Part shown: positions 16,423-25,152 of the stretch, in pieces | Numbering within the stretch: position 1 is the stretch's first letter | Layout: every line of letters begins with the position of its first letter | Source of the DNA: Streptomyces cucumeris | GTDB lineage: Bacteria > Actinomycetota > Actinomycetes > Streptomycetales > Streptomycetaceae | NCBI RefSeq assembly: GCF_024295805.1 | Contig: NZ_JANCLX010000023.1 | Location: 55,880-119,879 of the forward strand | Length of the DNA stretch: 64,000 bases | Reading direction: 5' to 3' | Program-made: the position numbers and the translations under genes | Notes under the pieces: model-generated | The model's database searches: none | Told to the model about the DNA's origin: nothing | Seen by the model: the letters and a program-made list of their open reading frames with translations, nothing else

Positions 16423-17379
16423 GTGAACCGGGACATCGAACCGCGGCTGCTGCGGGCCTTCGCCGCCGTCGCCGACGAACTGCACTTCACCCGTGCCGCC
16501 GCCCGCCTCTACGTCGCGCAGCAGGCGCTCAGCCGCGACATCCGCAGGCTGGAACGGGAGTTGGGCGCCGAGCTGTTCGTCCGCACCACCCGTCAGGTCG
16601 CCCTGACCGCCGAGGGCGAGCGGCTGCTGCCGTACGCGCGGCGGGTGCTCGCGGCGCAGGACGAACTGGCCGCGGCCGCGGGCGGCGGGAGCGACCGTCC
16701 GCTGCTGGTGGACGTGGGGGCGCCGGTGTCCACCGGCAGCCGGGTGCTGGACGAGGCGCGGCGGCGGCTCGCCGCCGACACCGAGCTGGTGGCCCGCTAT
16801 CACAGCGGCCTCACCGGCGCCGCCGCCGAACTGCTCGCCGGGCGCCTGGACGTCTCCTTCGGCCGCGCCCGCGGTCTGGACCCGGCGGTGCTGGCCGGTC
16901 TCGAACACCGCCCGGTGCGGTACGAGCGGATCGCGGTCGTCCTGCGTGAGGACCACCCGCTCGCCCACCGGGAGCGGATCCCGCTGGCCGCCCTCGCGGG
17001 CGAGACCCTCTACGCCGCCGCGGGCAATGCCGCCACCGCCGAGTGGACCGATCTGGCCGGGCAGTTGTTCGCCGGGCGCGGGATCGCGGTGGCCGAGCCG
17101 TTCCCGGAGATCGAGGGCGAGGCGGAGTTCATCCGGATGGTGACCAAACGGCGCTGGTCGGTGCTGGCGAGCGAGGAGTTCGTCCAGGTGCCCGGTACGG
17201 TGCTGCGCCCGCTGATCGACCCGGTGCCGCTCTCCCCGGTCTCCGTCGTCTGGCGCAGGGGTCTGCGCCACCCCGGGCTGACCGCGCTGCTCACCGCCGC
17301 GCACGACCTCGGCGCCCGTCACCGCTGGCTGGACCGCCCCCGCAACGCCTGGCTGCCGCGCCCGGAGGACAGGCACTGA
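16423..17379 (+). CDS. LysR-family transcriptional regulator
   Basis: A 318-residue protein with an N-terminal winged helix-turn-helix (LLRAFAAVADELHFTRAAARLYVAQQALSR split over residues 8-37) and a C-terminal periplasmic-binding-like effector domain. GTG 16423 follows GGAG with short spacing. It is divergently arranged with an MFS transporter and has a dyad operator in the promoter, so it probably controls that transporter in response to a small molecule. The effector is unknown. Confidence 0.9.
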   Translation: MNRDIEPRLLRAFAAVADELHFTRAAARLYVAQQALSRDIRRLERELGAELFVRTTRQVALTAEGERLLPYARRVLAAQDELAAAAGGGSDRPLLVDVGAPVSTGSRVLDEARRRLAADTELVARYHSGLTGAAAELLAGRLDVSFGRARGLDPAVLAGLEHRPVRYERIAVVLREDHPLAHRERIPLAALAGETLYAAAGNAATAEWTDLAGQLFAGRGIAVAEPFPEIEGEAEFIRMVTKRRWSVLASEEFVQVPGTVLRPLIDPVPLSPVSVVWRRGLRHPGLTALLTAAHDLGARHRWLDRPRNAWLPRPEDRH

Positions 17380-17443
17380 CGACCGCGGCGCGCACATGCT
17401 CCCCCGGCCCTCACCGCCCCGTGTCCGCCCGGGTGAGAGCAAG

Positions 17444-17480
17444 GTTTCGCCGGTGTCACCTGCCGCCACAGGCCGGTAAC
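17444..17480. promoter_or_regulatory. GlnR-like box upstream of narK
   Basis: Read on the minus strand, GTGAC-N6-GAAAC lies at 17444-17459, matching the GlnR consensus gTnAC-n6-GaAAc. A GTTAC half-site lies at 17476-17480 on the same strand, but the spacing between the two units is one base short of ideal. It is 50-90 bases upstream of the nitrate transporter start, a fitting place for nitrogen control. Confidence 0.55.
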
Positions 17481-17530
17481 GCGCCCTCCCTAGCGTCGGT
17501 GGCGACACCGAGCACCGTGGAGGCGCCGCG

Positions 17531-18958
17531 ATGACTGCCCCGACCACCACCACCGCACGCAAGGGGGGCCGCTGGATCGAGCGGTGGGACCCGGAGGACG
17601 AGACGTTCTGGCGGGAGACCGGCCGCCGGACCGCCACCCGCAACCTGGTCTTCTCCATCCTGTCCGAGCACATCGGCTTCTCGCTGTGGAGCCTGTGGTC
17701 GGTGATGGTCCTGTTCATGGGGCCCGAGTACGGCGTGGACCCGGCCGGGAAGTTCTTCCTGGTCGCGATACCGACCCTGGTCGGCGGGGTGCTGCGGGTG
17801 CCGTACACCTTCGCGGTGGCCCGCTTCGGCGGCCGCAACTGGACGGTGATCAGCGCCGCGCTGCTGCTGGTCCCGGCCGTCGCCGCCGCCGTGGTGATGG
17901 AACCGGGCACCTCGTACACCACGTTCCTGGTGGTGGCGGCGCTCACCGGGGTGGGCGGCGGTAACTTCGCCTCCTCGATGACCAACATCAACTCCTTCTA
18001 CCCGCTGCGCGAGAAGGGCTGGGCGCTCGGGCTGAACGCCGGGGGCGGCAACATCGGCGTCCCGGTGATCCAGCTCGTCGCCCTGCTGGTCATCGGGACG
18101 GCCGGGGCCGCCCATCCGCGGATCGTGCTCGCCGTCTACATCCCGCTCGTCGTGGTGGCGGCGGTGCTCGCGGCGCTGTTCATGGACAACCTGGCGCCGG
18201 TGCGCAACGACACCGGCGCGGCGCGGGAGGCGGCCCGCGATCCGCACACCTGGATCATGGCGCTGCTCTACGTCGGCACCTTCGGTTCCTTCATCGGCTA
18301 CAGCTTCGCCTTCGGCCTGGTGCTCCAGAACCAGTTCGACCGCACCCCGCTCCAGGCCGCCTCGCTCACCTTCATCGGCCCGCTGCTGGGCTCGCTCATC
18401 CGCCCGGTCGGCGGGCGGCTCGCCGACACCTACGGCGGGGCGCGCATCACCCTGGTGAACTTCGCCGCCATGGCCGCCGCGACCCTCGTGGTCGTCTACG
18501 CCTCCGCCCAGCGCTCCCTGGGGATCTTCCTCACCGGGTTCATCGCCCTGTTCGTCCTCAGCGGCCTGGGCAACGGCTCCACCTACAAGATGATCCCCGG
18601 GATCTTCCAGGCCAAGGCCGTCGCCCGCGGTCTGGCGGGGGAGGAGGCCGCGGCGTACGGACGGCGGCTGTCCGGTGCGGCGATGGGGCTGATCGGGGCG
18701 GTCGGCGCGCTCGGCGGGCTGGGGATCAACCTCGCCTTCCGGGAGGCGTTCCTGACCGCCCACTCCGGCACCCCCGCCTTCGTCTCCTTCCTCGCCTACT
18801 ACGCCCTGTGCTCCGCGGTCACCTGGGCCGTATACCTGCGTGGCGGCCGCGCGGCGGTGCCGTCCGACGAGGCCGGGACACGGGCGCCGGGGACGCCTGG
18901 GACGCCTGGGACGCATGAGCCGCGGGCCCAGCGGCAACCCGCCTACGCGGACGTCTGA
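17531..18958 (+). CDS. narK: Nitrate/nitrite transporter NarK
   Basis: MFS transporter of 475 residues with twelve predicted helices. It has the two nitrate-signature motifs of the NarK/NasA family: GGGNFASSMTNINSF in helix 5 and GLGNGSTYKMIPGIF in helix 11. It should exchange or import nitrate and nitrite across the membrane for assimilation or respiration. A GTGGAGGCG-type leader precedes the ATG. The gene for an NnaR-type regulator follows, the same pairing as in S. coelicolor, and a GlnR-like box lies upstream. Confidence 0.92.
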   Translation: MTAPTTTTARKGGRWIERWDPEDETFWRETGRRTATRNLVFSILSEHIGFSLWSLWSVMVLFMGPEYGVDPAGKFFLVAIPTLVGGVLRVPYTFAVARFGGRNWTVISAALLLVPAVAAAVVMEPGTSYTTFLVVAALTGVGGGNFASSMTNINSFYPLREKGWALGLNAGGGNIGVPVIQLVALLVIGTAGAAHPRIVLAVYIPLVVVAAVLAALFMDNLAPVRNDTGAAREAARDPHTWIMALLYVGTFGSFIGYSFAFGLVLQNQFDRTPLQAASLTFIGPLLGSLIRPVGGRLADTYGGARITLVNFAAMAAATLVVVYASAQRSLGIFLTGFIALFVLSGLGNGSTYKMIPGIFQAKAVARGLAGEEAAAYGRRLSGAAMGLIGAVGALGGLGINLAFREAFLTAHSGTPAFVSFLAYYALCSAVTWAVYLRGGRAAVPSDEAGTRAPGTPGTPGTHEPRAQRQPAYADV

Positions 18959-19013
18959 GCCTCCCCGCGGCACGCGGCGTGCGGCCGGCGGGAAGCCACC
19001 GGCCGTACGCCGC

Positions 19014-19040
19014 GTTACACCTGGGTAACCTCCGCGAACC
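19014..19040. promoter_or_regulatory. GlnR-like box upstream of nnaR
   Basis: GTTAC-N6-GTAAC-N6-GAACC, with the latter two elements fitting gTnAC-n6-GaAAc at 9 of 10 positions. It is centred about 85 bases before the nnaR start. nnaR of S. coelicolor is a known GlnR target, so the site is plausible. Confidence 0.6.
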
Positions 19041-19113
19041 GCGGCCGTCACGGGGCGGCGGCAGGATGCGGAGTCCGGAGGGGCCCATACGACAGTGAAC
19101 CGGGACGAGAGCC

Positions 19114-20268
19114 ATGCACCGAGACCAGAACACCGTGGGCCCGCTGGCCGGGTTCACCGTCGGTGTCACCGCCGCCCGCCGGGCCGATGAGCTCGGCGCC
19201 CTGCTGCGGCGGCGCGGCGCCGAGGTGATGCACGCGCCCGCACTGCGCATCGTGCCGCTCGCCGATGACTCCGAGCTGCTCACGGCCACCAAGCGGCTGC
19301 TCGACCAGGCCCCCGACGTGGTCGTGGCCACCACCGCCATCGGCTTCCGCGGCTGGGTCGAGGCCGCCGACGGCTGGGGTCTGGGCGAGGCGCTGCTGGA
19401 CCGGTTGCGCGGCGTCCGGCTGCTGGCCCGCGGACCCAAGGTGCGCGGCGCCATCCGTGCCGCCGGGCTCACCGAGGAGTGGTCACCGGCCTCCGAGTCG
19501 ATGGCCGAGGTGCTGGACCGGCTGCTGGAGGAGGGGGTCGACGGCCACCGGGTCGCGGTCCAGCTCCACGGTGAACCGCTGCCCGGTTTCGTGGAGTCGC
19601 TGCGCGCCGGGGGAGCGGAGGTGGTCGGGGTGCCGGTCTACCGCTGGATGCCGCCGGAGGACATCGCGCCGGTGGACCGGCTGCTGGACGCCACCGTCGC
19701 CCGCACCCTGGACGCGGTCACGTTCACCAGCGCCCCCGCCGCCGCGAGTCTGCTGGACCGGGCCGAACAGCGGGGTTTGCAGAGCGAGTTGCTCGACGCG
19801 CTGCGCCATGACGTACTGCCCGCGTGCGTCGGTCCGGTGACCGCCCTGCCGCTGGAGGCCCATGATGTGCCGACCAGCCAGCCCGAACGGTTCCGGCTCG
19901 GTCCGCTCGTCCAGCTCCTGTCCCAGGAACTCCCCGGCCGGGTGCGGCCGTTGCCGGTGGCCGGACGGCGGCTGGAGATCCGCGGCCACGCCGTGGTCGT
20001 GGACGGTGAACTGCGCGCCGTACCGCCCGCGGGGATGGCCCTGCTGCGCGCCCTGGCCCGCCGTCCGGGGTGGGTGGTCGCGCGCGCCGAACTGCTGCGC
20101 GCGCTGCCGGGGGCGGGGCGCGACGAGCACGCCGTGGAGACGGCGATGGCCCGGCTGCGGACCGCGCTGGGCGCCCCGAAGCTGATCCAGACCGTGGTCA
20201 AACGCGGCTACCGGCTGGCGCTGGACCCGGCCGCGGACACCAAGTACGGCGATGAGGCGGCCGGTTAG
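19114..20268 (+). CDS. nnaR: HemD-like / winged-helix regulator of nitrate assimilation (NnaR)
   Basis: A 384-residue fusion. Residues 1 to about 265 resemble uroporphyrinogen-III synthase (HemD); the C-terminal 100 residues form an OmpR-type winged helix (RPGWVVARAELLRALPG, HAVETAMARLRTALG, VVKRGYRLAL). This architecture is that of NnaR, a co-activator that works with GlnR on nitrate and nitrite genes in S. coelicolor. The HemD part is therefore more likely a sensor than an enzyme. It follows narK in the same direction with its own upstream GlnR-like box. Confidence 0.85.
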   Translation: MHRDQNTVGPLAGFTVGVTAARRADELGALLRRRGAEVMHAPALRIVPLADDSELLTATKRLLDQAPDVVVATTAIGFRGWVEAADGWGLGEALLDRLRGVRLLARGPKVRGAIRAAGLTEEWSPASESMAEVLDRLLEEGVDGHRVAVQLHGEPLPGFVESLRAGGAEVVGVPVYRWMPPEDIAPVDRLLDATVARTLDAVTFTSAPAAASLLDRAEQRGLQSELLDALRHDVLPACVGPVTALPLEAHDVPTSQPERFRLGPLVQLLSQELPGRVRPLPVAGRRLEIRGHAVVVDGELRAVPPAGMALLRALARRPGWVVARAELLRALPGAGRDEHAVETAMARLRTALGAPKLIQTVVKRGYRLALDPAADTKYGDEAAG

Positions 20269-20642
20269 CTCAGGGCGAGTGAGCCGAAGGGGCGCGACCC
20301 TGTCGAAAGGGAGAGCGCGCGGAGGCCCCGAGGAACGAGGGGTCGAGCACGGTCGACCGTCGGCAGGGGCTTCAGCGCCCCGGAGGCGAACCGAGCCCCA
20401 AGTGCGCATGACGCAGGCCCCGGATGGGGGGACCGGGGCCTGCGGGGCGGAGATGGGGAGGGAGCCCTTCCTGGTGACCGGCACCCGCCCGGTGCCGGCT
20501 TCTCGGTCTCCAGTACGTGCCGAATACCCGGAAGCGTTCAGTCCGGAATTGCGGTGAACGTCACAGGAATCACGGTGAACGCCGTGCCATTCCCGCCCGT
20601 ACCCCCCTCGACCCGGCGGCTTGCGTACGCAAAGATGCCCTC
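20269..20642. other. Intergenic region between nnaR and the ECF sigma gene
   Basis: About 370 bases with no supported gene. It contains a strong terminator at 20412-20444 and, before it, several small GC-rich dyads (for example GGGGCTTCAGCGCCCC near 20371). The last 100 bases are less GC-rich and should carry the promoter of the sigma factor gene. Confidence 0.45.
20412..20444 (+). terminator. Intrinsic terminator downstream of nnaR
   Basis: A perfect 12-bp stem (CGCAGGCCCCGG and complement) with a 9-base loop, about 145 bases after nnaR. The distance leaves room for a transcribed 3' segment. Confidence 0.65.
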
Positions 20643-21164
20643 GTGACCGAGAGGACGACACCGGACGACGCGCTGATGCGCGCGCTCTACGCGGATCACG
20701 CGGGCCCGCTTCTCGCGTTCGTCCTGCGCTTGGTGGCGGGCGACCGCCACCGCGCGGAGGACGTGGTCCAGGAGACGCTGCTGCGGGCCTGGCGCAATGC
20801 GGACCAACTCCAGCGCGCGGGAGGGTCGGTGCGCCCCTGGCTGGTGACCGTGGCCCGCCGCATCGTCATCGACGGCCACCGCCAACGCCGCGCGCGCCCC
20901 CATGAGGTGGACGCCTCGCCCCTCGAGGTCATGCCCGCCGCGGACGACATCGACCGCGCCCTGCGCCAGATGACCCTCTCCGACGCCCTCGCCGATCTCA
21001 CCGATGCGCACAGACAGGCGCTCGTCGAGACATACTTCAAGGGACGGACGGTGAGTGAGGCGGCCGAGGTGTTGCGCGTACCGCCGGGGACGGTGCGTTC
21101 CCGGGTCTTCTACGCGCTGCGCTCCCTGAAGCTCTCGCTCGAGGAAAGGGGGGTGACGGCATGA
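20643..21164 (+). CDS. sigU: ECF sigma factor (SigU-like)
   Basis: Extracytoplasmic-function sigma factor of 173 residues. Region 2 is clear (LLAFVLRLVAGDRHRAEDVVQETLLRAWRN) across residues 20-50 and region 4 has a helix-turn-helix (GRTVSEAAEVLRVPPGTVRSR). The GTG at 20643 fits the family start. It overlaps the anti-sigma gene by an ATGA junction, so the pair is translationally coupled. The position before the helicase/malic enzyme/hupA genes matches sigU-rsuA of S. coelicolor as I remember it; the symbol rests on that synteny. Confidence 0.8.
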   Translation: MTERTTPDDALMRALYADHAGPLLAFVLRLVAGDRHRAEDVVQETLLRAWRNADQLQRAGGSVRPWLVTVARRIVIDGHRQRRARPHEVDASPLEVMPAADDIDRALRQMTLSDALADLTDAHRQALVETYFKGRTVSEAAEVLRVPPGTVRSRVFYALRSLKLSLEERGVTA

Positions 21165-21922
21165 TGCCGGCAGCGGACGACCAGCAGCACACCGCCGTCG
21201 GCGCCTACGCGCTCGGCGTGCTCGACCCCGCCGACGCGGCGCGCTTCGAGGAGCACCTCATCGGCTGCGACCGGTGCGCCGCCGAACTCGACGAGCTGAT
21301 GGGCATCCCGCCGCTGCTGGCGGAGTTCGCCACCGCCCCCGACGGCCGGCCGATCCCGGATCCCGCCGGGCTCACCAGCGGCCCCGGGCCCGAGCTGCTC
21401 GACCGGCTGCTGGAGGACGTCACCGCCGGCCGCAAGGCGGCCGGCAGACGGCGGCTCTACCTCGTCGCCGCGGCCGCCGCCCTCATCGTCGGCGGCCCGC
21501 TCGCGGGTGCGGCCCTCACCTCCTCCTCCGGGGACGACGGCACGAAGCCGGTGGCCGGCGCGGCCAAGGAGATCTACGAGCAGGGTCAGCGGAAGTTCAC
21601 CGCGGTCGACCCCGTCACCAAGGTGGACGCCTCCGTCTCCCTCGAACAGAAGGGCTGGGGCACCGCCGTCGCCCTGAAGCTGGGCAATGTGAAGGGCCCG
21701 CGCTCCTGCGACCTGGTCGCCGTCGGCAAGGACGGCCACGAGGAGACGGTGACCACCTGGGCCGTGCCCACCTCGGGCTACGGCGTCAAGGACGGCGACG
21801 GCTCGCGCTGGAGCAAGGAGCCGCTGTACGCCCAGGGCGGCGCGGCGATGAACCAGGAGGACATCGCCCGGTTCGAGATCCGCACCCTGGACGGCGAACG
21901 GCTGGCCAAGGTCGAGCTCTGA
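21161..21922 (+). CDS. rsuA: Membrane zinc-type anti-sigma factor (RsuA-like)
   Basis: A 253-residue membrane protein. The N-terminal cytoplasmic anti-sigma domain has the zinc motif HxxxCxxC (EEHLIGCDRCAAEL). One membrane helix lies at about residues 97-117 (YLVAAAAALIVGGPLAGAAL). The extracytoplasmic C-terminal domain is about 130 residues. It should hold the coupled ECF sigma factor at the membrane until an envelope signal releases it. ATG codons at 21161 and 21164 are both possible. Confidence 0.85.
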   Translation: MMPAADDQQHTAVGAYALGVLDPADAARFEEHLIGCDRCAAELDELMGIPPLLAEFATAPDGRPIPDPAGLTSGPGPELLDRLLEDVTAGRKAAGRRRLYLVAAAAALIVGGPLAGAALTSSSGDDGTKPVAGAAKEIYEQGQRKFTAVDPVTKVDASVSLEQKGWGTAVALKLGNVKGPRSCDLVAVGKDGHEETVTTWAVPTSGYGVKDGDGSRWSKEPLYAQGGAAMNQEDIARFEIRTLDGERLAKVEL

Positions 21923-22069
21923 GGGTGCCCGGGGCGCCCTCCCCGGTCACCGCCGCGATCGGCGGTGACCGGTCCGACCTGCGGGCCCGACCCGCACGGG
22001 AGACGCCCGAGCCGGTGCAAAAGGGGTGTACGGTTGACGGCTGCCCTAGGGAGACAGAAGGGGGCTTGG

Positions 22070-24457
22070 GTGGCCGCGCAGAACGCCACGCATGACAGCC
22101 GCACGGCTCCGCCGCCGGGCGGCGGGGACGGGATCCGGGACCGCGAGATCCGGACCGAGCAGGCACATCTGGACCGGGTGTACCGGCGCCTCGAGGAGAA
22201 GATCCACGAGGCGGAGTTCCTCATGGACGACGCCGCCAAGCGCGGCCAGGTCGGCACGCCCGGCGCGCTCGCCGAGCGGGACGCCCAGGTGTTCCGTGCC
22301 GGGGTCCACCTCAACCGGCTGAACAGCGAGTTCGAGGACTTCCTCTTCGGCCGGATCGACCTGCTGCTCGGCAAGGACGGCGAACGCGGTCCGGACGGTG
22401 CCTACACCTCGGTGGAGCCCGCCGACGGCGCCATCCGCGCCGGGGAGGACGGCGACCGCGCGGAGATCGCCGAAACCCTGCACATCGGCCGGATAGGGGT
22501 GCTGGACGCCGACTACGCCCCGCTGGTGATCGACTGGCGGGCACCCGCAGCCGCGCCGTTCTACCGCTCCACCCCGGTCGCCCCCGGCCGGGTGGTCCGC
22601 CGCCGGGTCATCCGCAGCAAGGGCCGCCGGGTGCTCGGCGTCGAGGACGACCTGCTGCGCCCGGAGCTGACCGCGACCCTCGACGGCGGCGCGCTGCCGG
22701 TGGTCGGGGACGGGGCGCTGATGGCCGCGCTGGGCCAGGCCCGCGGCCACACCATGCGCGACATCGTCGCCTCCATCCAGGCCGAACAGGACATGGTGAT
22801 CCGGGCCCCCGCCGCCTCCGTCACCGAGGTCGAGGGCGGCCCCGGCACCGGCAAGACCGCCGTCGCGCTGCACCGCGCCGCCTACCTGCTCTACCAGGAC
22901 CGGCGCCGCTACGCGGGCGGCATCCTGGTGGTCAGCCCCACCCCGCTGCTGGTCGCCTATACCGAGGGCGTGCTGCCCTCGCTGGGCGAGGAGGGCCAGG
23001 TCGCCATCCGCGCGGTCGGCTCCCTGGTGGACGGCGCCGAGGCCACCACCTACGACGATCCGGCCGTGGCCCGGATCAAGGGCTCCTCACGGATGCAGAA
23101 GGTGCTGCGCAGGGCCGCCCGCGGCGCCCTGGAGATGCCCCGCGGGGGCAGACCCGGTGCGGGCCGCGGGGAGAGACCCGGCCGCCCGCCCGAGCGGCTG
23201 CGGGTGGTCGCCTTCGGCGCCCGTGTGGAGCTGGAGGCCGATGAGCTGCGCCGGATCCGCCAGCACGCGCTGGGCGGCACCGCCCCGGTCAACCTGCTGC
23301 GCCCCCGTGCCCGCCGGCTGCTGCTGGACGCGCTGTGGACGCGCTCCGGCGCCCAGCGGCGCTACACCGACCCCGAGCTGGCCGCCGAGGCCCGGGAGGG
23401 GTTCGACGAGGACATCTCCACCGAGGACGTCTTCCAGGACTTCCTGGACGCCTGGTGGCCCGAGCTGACCCCGCGCTCGGTGCTCGCCGCGATGGCCGAC
23501 GAGAAGCGGCTCGGACGCTGGTCCCGCCGGGTGCTCAACCCGCGCGAGACCCGGCTGGTGGCCCGCTCCCTCACCCGCCTGGGCGAGGACGGCCAGGGTC
23601 CGCTGTCCGTCCACGACGTGGCGCTGCTGGACGAGCTCCAGATGGTGCTGGGCGCCCCCGCGCGCCCCGCCGCGCCCCGGGAGGCCGATCCGCTGGACCA
23701 CCTCACCGGACTGGACGAGCTGACCACCCACGCCGACCGGACCGCGCAGCGCCGCGGCCGCGCCGACCGGCTGGAGCGCGAACGGACCGACTACGCCCAC
23801 GTCATCGTGGACGAGGCACAGGATCTGACGCCCATGCAGTGGCGGATGGTGGGCCGGCGCGGCCGGCACGCCACGTGGACGGTGGTCGGCGACCCCGCGC
23901 AGAGCTCCTGGTCCGATCCGGAGGAGGCGGGGGCCGCACGGGACGAGGCGCTGGGCACCCGGCCGCGCCGCCGCTTCACCCTGACCGTCAACTACCGCAA
24001 TCCGGCGGAGATCGCGGACCTGGCCGCCCGGGTGCTGGCGCTCGCCATGCCCGGCACCCCGTCGCCCGAGGCGGTCCGCTCCACCGGTGTCGCACCGCGG
24101 TTCGCGGCGGGGGAGAACGGCGGCTTGGGCGCGGCGGCGCGCGCGGAGGCGGTGCGGCTGCTGGAGGAGGTCGACGGCACCGTCGGCGTCGTCGTGGCGA
24201 TGAACCGGCGTGAGCAGGCGCGCGGATGGCTGGAGGGCCTCGGCGACCGGGTGGTGGCACTGGGCAGTCTGGAGGCCAAGGGGCTTGAGTACGACGCGAC
24301 GGTGGTGGTCTCCCCGGCGGAGATCGCCGATGAGTCCCCGGCGGGTCTGCGGGTGCTCTACGTGGCGCTGACCCGGGCCACCCAGCGGCTGACGGTGGTG
24401 TCGGGGGAGCGGGACGAGCCGGATCCGCAGGGCGTCCCGGACCTGCTGCGGGACTGA
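22070..24457 (+). CDS. HelD-family RNA polymerase-associated helicase-like ATPase
   Basis: UvrD/Rep-like superfamily 1 ATPase of 795 residues. An N-terminal coiled-coil arm (about 20-90, EEKIHEAEFLMDDAAKRG) precedes Walker A (GGPGTGKTAVALHRA, about residue 256); the DEAQDLTPMQWRM motif II and motifs near the C terminus (LEAKGLEYD, LYVALTRATQRL) complete the helicase core. The long N-terminal arm and lack of DNA-repair domains fit HelD, which recycles stalled RNA polymerase; some actinobacterial members (HelR) protect polymerase from rifamycins. Whether this one does is unknown. GTG 22070 follows AAGGGGG at good spacing. Confidence 0.85.
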   Translation: MAAQNATHDSRTAPPPGGGDGIRDREIRTEQAHLDRVYRRLEEKIHEAEFLMDDAAKRGQVGTPGALAERDAQVFRAGVHLNRLNSEFEDFLFGRIDLLLGKDGERGPDGAYTSVEPADGAIRAGEDGDRAEIAETLHIGRIGVLDADYAPLVIDWRAPAAAPFYRSTPVAPGRVVRRRVIRSKGRRVLGVEDDLLRPELTATLDGGALPVVGDGALMAALGQARGHTMRDIVASIQAEQDMVIRAPAASVTEVEGGPGTGKTAVALHRAAYLLYQDRRRYAGGILVVSPTPLLVAYTEGVLPSLGEEGQVAIRAVGSLVDGAEATTYDDPAVARIKGSSRMQKVLRRAARGALEMPRGGRPGAGRGERPGRPPERLRVVAFGARVELEADELRRIRQHALGGTAPVNLLRPRARRLLLDALWTRSGAQRRYTDPELAAEAREGFDEDISTEDVFQDFLDAWWPELTPRSVLAAMADEKRLGRWSRRVLNPRETRLVARSLTRLGEDGQGPLSVHDVALLDELQMVLGAPARPAAPREADPLDHLTGLDELTTHADRTAQRRGRADRLERERTDYAHVIVDEAQDLTPMQWRMVGRRGRHATWTVVGDPAQSSWSDPEEAGAARDEALGTRPRRRFTLTVNYRNPAEIADLAARVLALAMPGTPSPEAVRSTGVAPRFAAGENGGLGAAARAEAVRLLEEVDGTVGVVVAMNRREQARGWLEGLGDRVVALGSLEAKGLEYDATVVVSPAEIADESPAGLRVLYVALTRATQRLTVVSGERDEPDPQGVPDLLRD

Positions 24458-24660
24458 CGCGGCCGGTGCCGGCGGGCGCCGTCCGGAGGGTGACGACAGC
24501 CCCGGAAATCAACCCCCGAGGAGGGAATCGCTTCCGGGGATGGTTTGTTAGCCTTGCTGTGGCACCGGCTCGATCCAAGCCCCCGGGCCCAACCTTCGTC
24601 GCTTCGAGCGACCACTTGCCGCGAGGCGAGCATGGCGGGTCGGTGCCACCCTACGCATCG

Positions 24661-24708
24661 GAAGAGGTCCGTTTCCTGGGCGGTCTAGCCCAGGACGCGG
24701 ACCTCTTC
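24661..24708 (-). terminator. Terminator overlapping the end of the cold-shock gene
   Basis: Arms at 24661-24680 and 24689-24708 pair at 18 of 20 positions around an 8-base loop. The upstream arm is the last coding part of the csp gene and its stop codon (24685-24687) lies in the loop. Confidence 0.75.
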
Positions 24709-24891
24709 GGCCTGCGGGCCCTTGCGGCCCTGGACGATCTGGAACTCCACCCGCTGATCGTCGGCGAGGCTGCGGTAGCCGTTGCCGTCGATCGAGCTGT
24801 AGTGGACGAAGACGTCCGGCCCGCCGCCCTCCTGGGCGATGAATCCGTAGCCCTTCTCGGCGTTGAACCACTTGACCGTGCCCTGAGCCAT
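24685..24891 (-). CDS. Cold-shock protein (CspA family)
   Basis: A 68-residue single cold-shock domain that binds single-stranded RNA or DNA. RNP1 is KGYGFIAQ and RNP2 is VFVHYSSI. It has a Gly-rich insertion (EGGGPD) between strands, typical of Streptomyces paralogues. The ATG at 24891 begins the family sequence MAQGTVKWFN and is preceded by an AGCGAGGAGCG-type binding site. The final codons form one arm of a terminator hairpin. Confidence 0.95.
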   Translation of the reverse strand: MAQGTVKWFNAEKGYGFIAQEGGGPDVFVHYSSIDGNGYRSLADDQRVEFQIVQGRKGPQAEEVRVLG

Positions 24892-25054
24892 GCCTGCGCT
24901 CCTCGCTGTCCTTCGACGCTGTGCGCGGCAGAGCCTAGGACGGCGCGGTCGGCGGACGGTCCGCCTCGCGGGGGGTTCGCGCGAAGGAGTGGGGCTTTCC
25001 ACTCCGCTGACCCCACTCTCGTATGTCAGAACAATATGTCCGAAAGTCGGGCCG

Positions 25055-25085
25055 GGTTACCTGGTACCGGAAGGTAGGTGTAACC
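25055..25085. promoter_or_regulatory. Inverted repeat GGTTAC-N19-GTAACC upstream of malic enzyme
   Basis: A dyad with 6-bp arms 70-100 bases before the malic enzyme start, containing the internal palindrome GGTACC. It is a candidate operator in the shared csp/malic enzyme promoter region. No regulator can be assigned. Confidence 0.4.
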
Positions 25086-25152
25086 ATCTGAGGATGCGGC
25101 CGCTTCCCCGTGGCCGTACACCTGAAACAAGGGAAAGCAGAGGAAGACGGCC

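Noticed and set aside
20252..20557. Rightward ORF of 101 codons after nnaR
   Set aside because: It spans a terminator hairpin, overlaps the nnaR end and has no binding site or similarity.
22020..22069. Rifamycin-associated element upstream of the HelD gene
   Set aside because: I looked for an inverted repeat of the type reported for rifamycin-responsive helR genes and saw none that was convincing.
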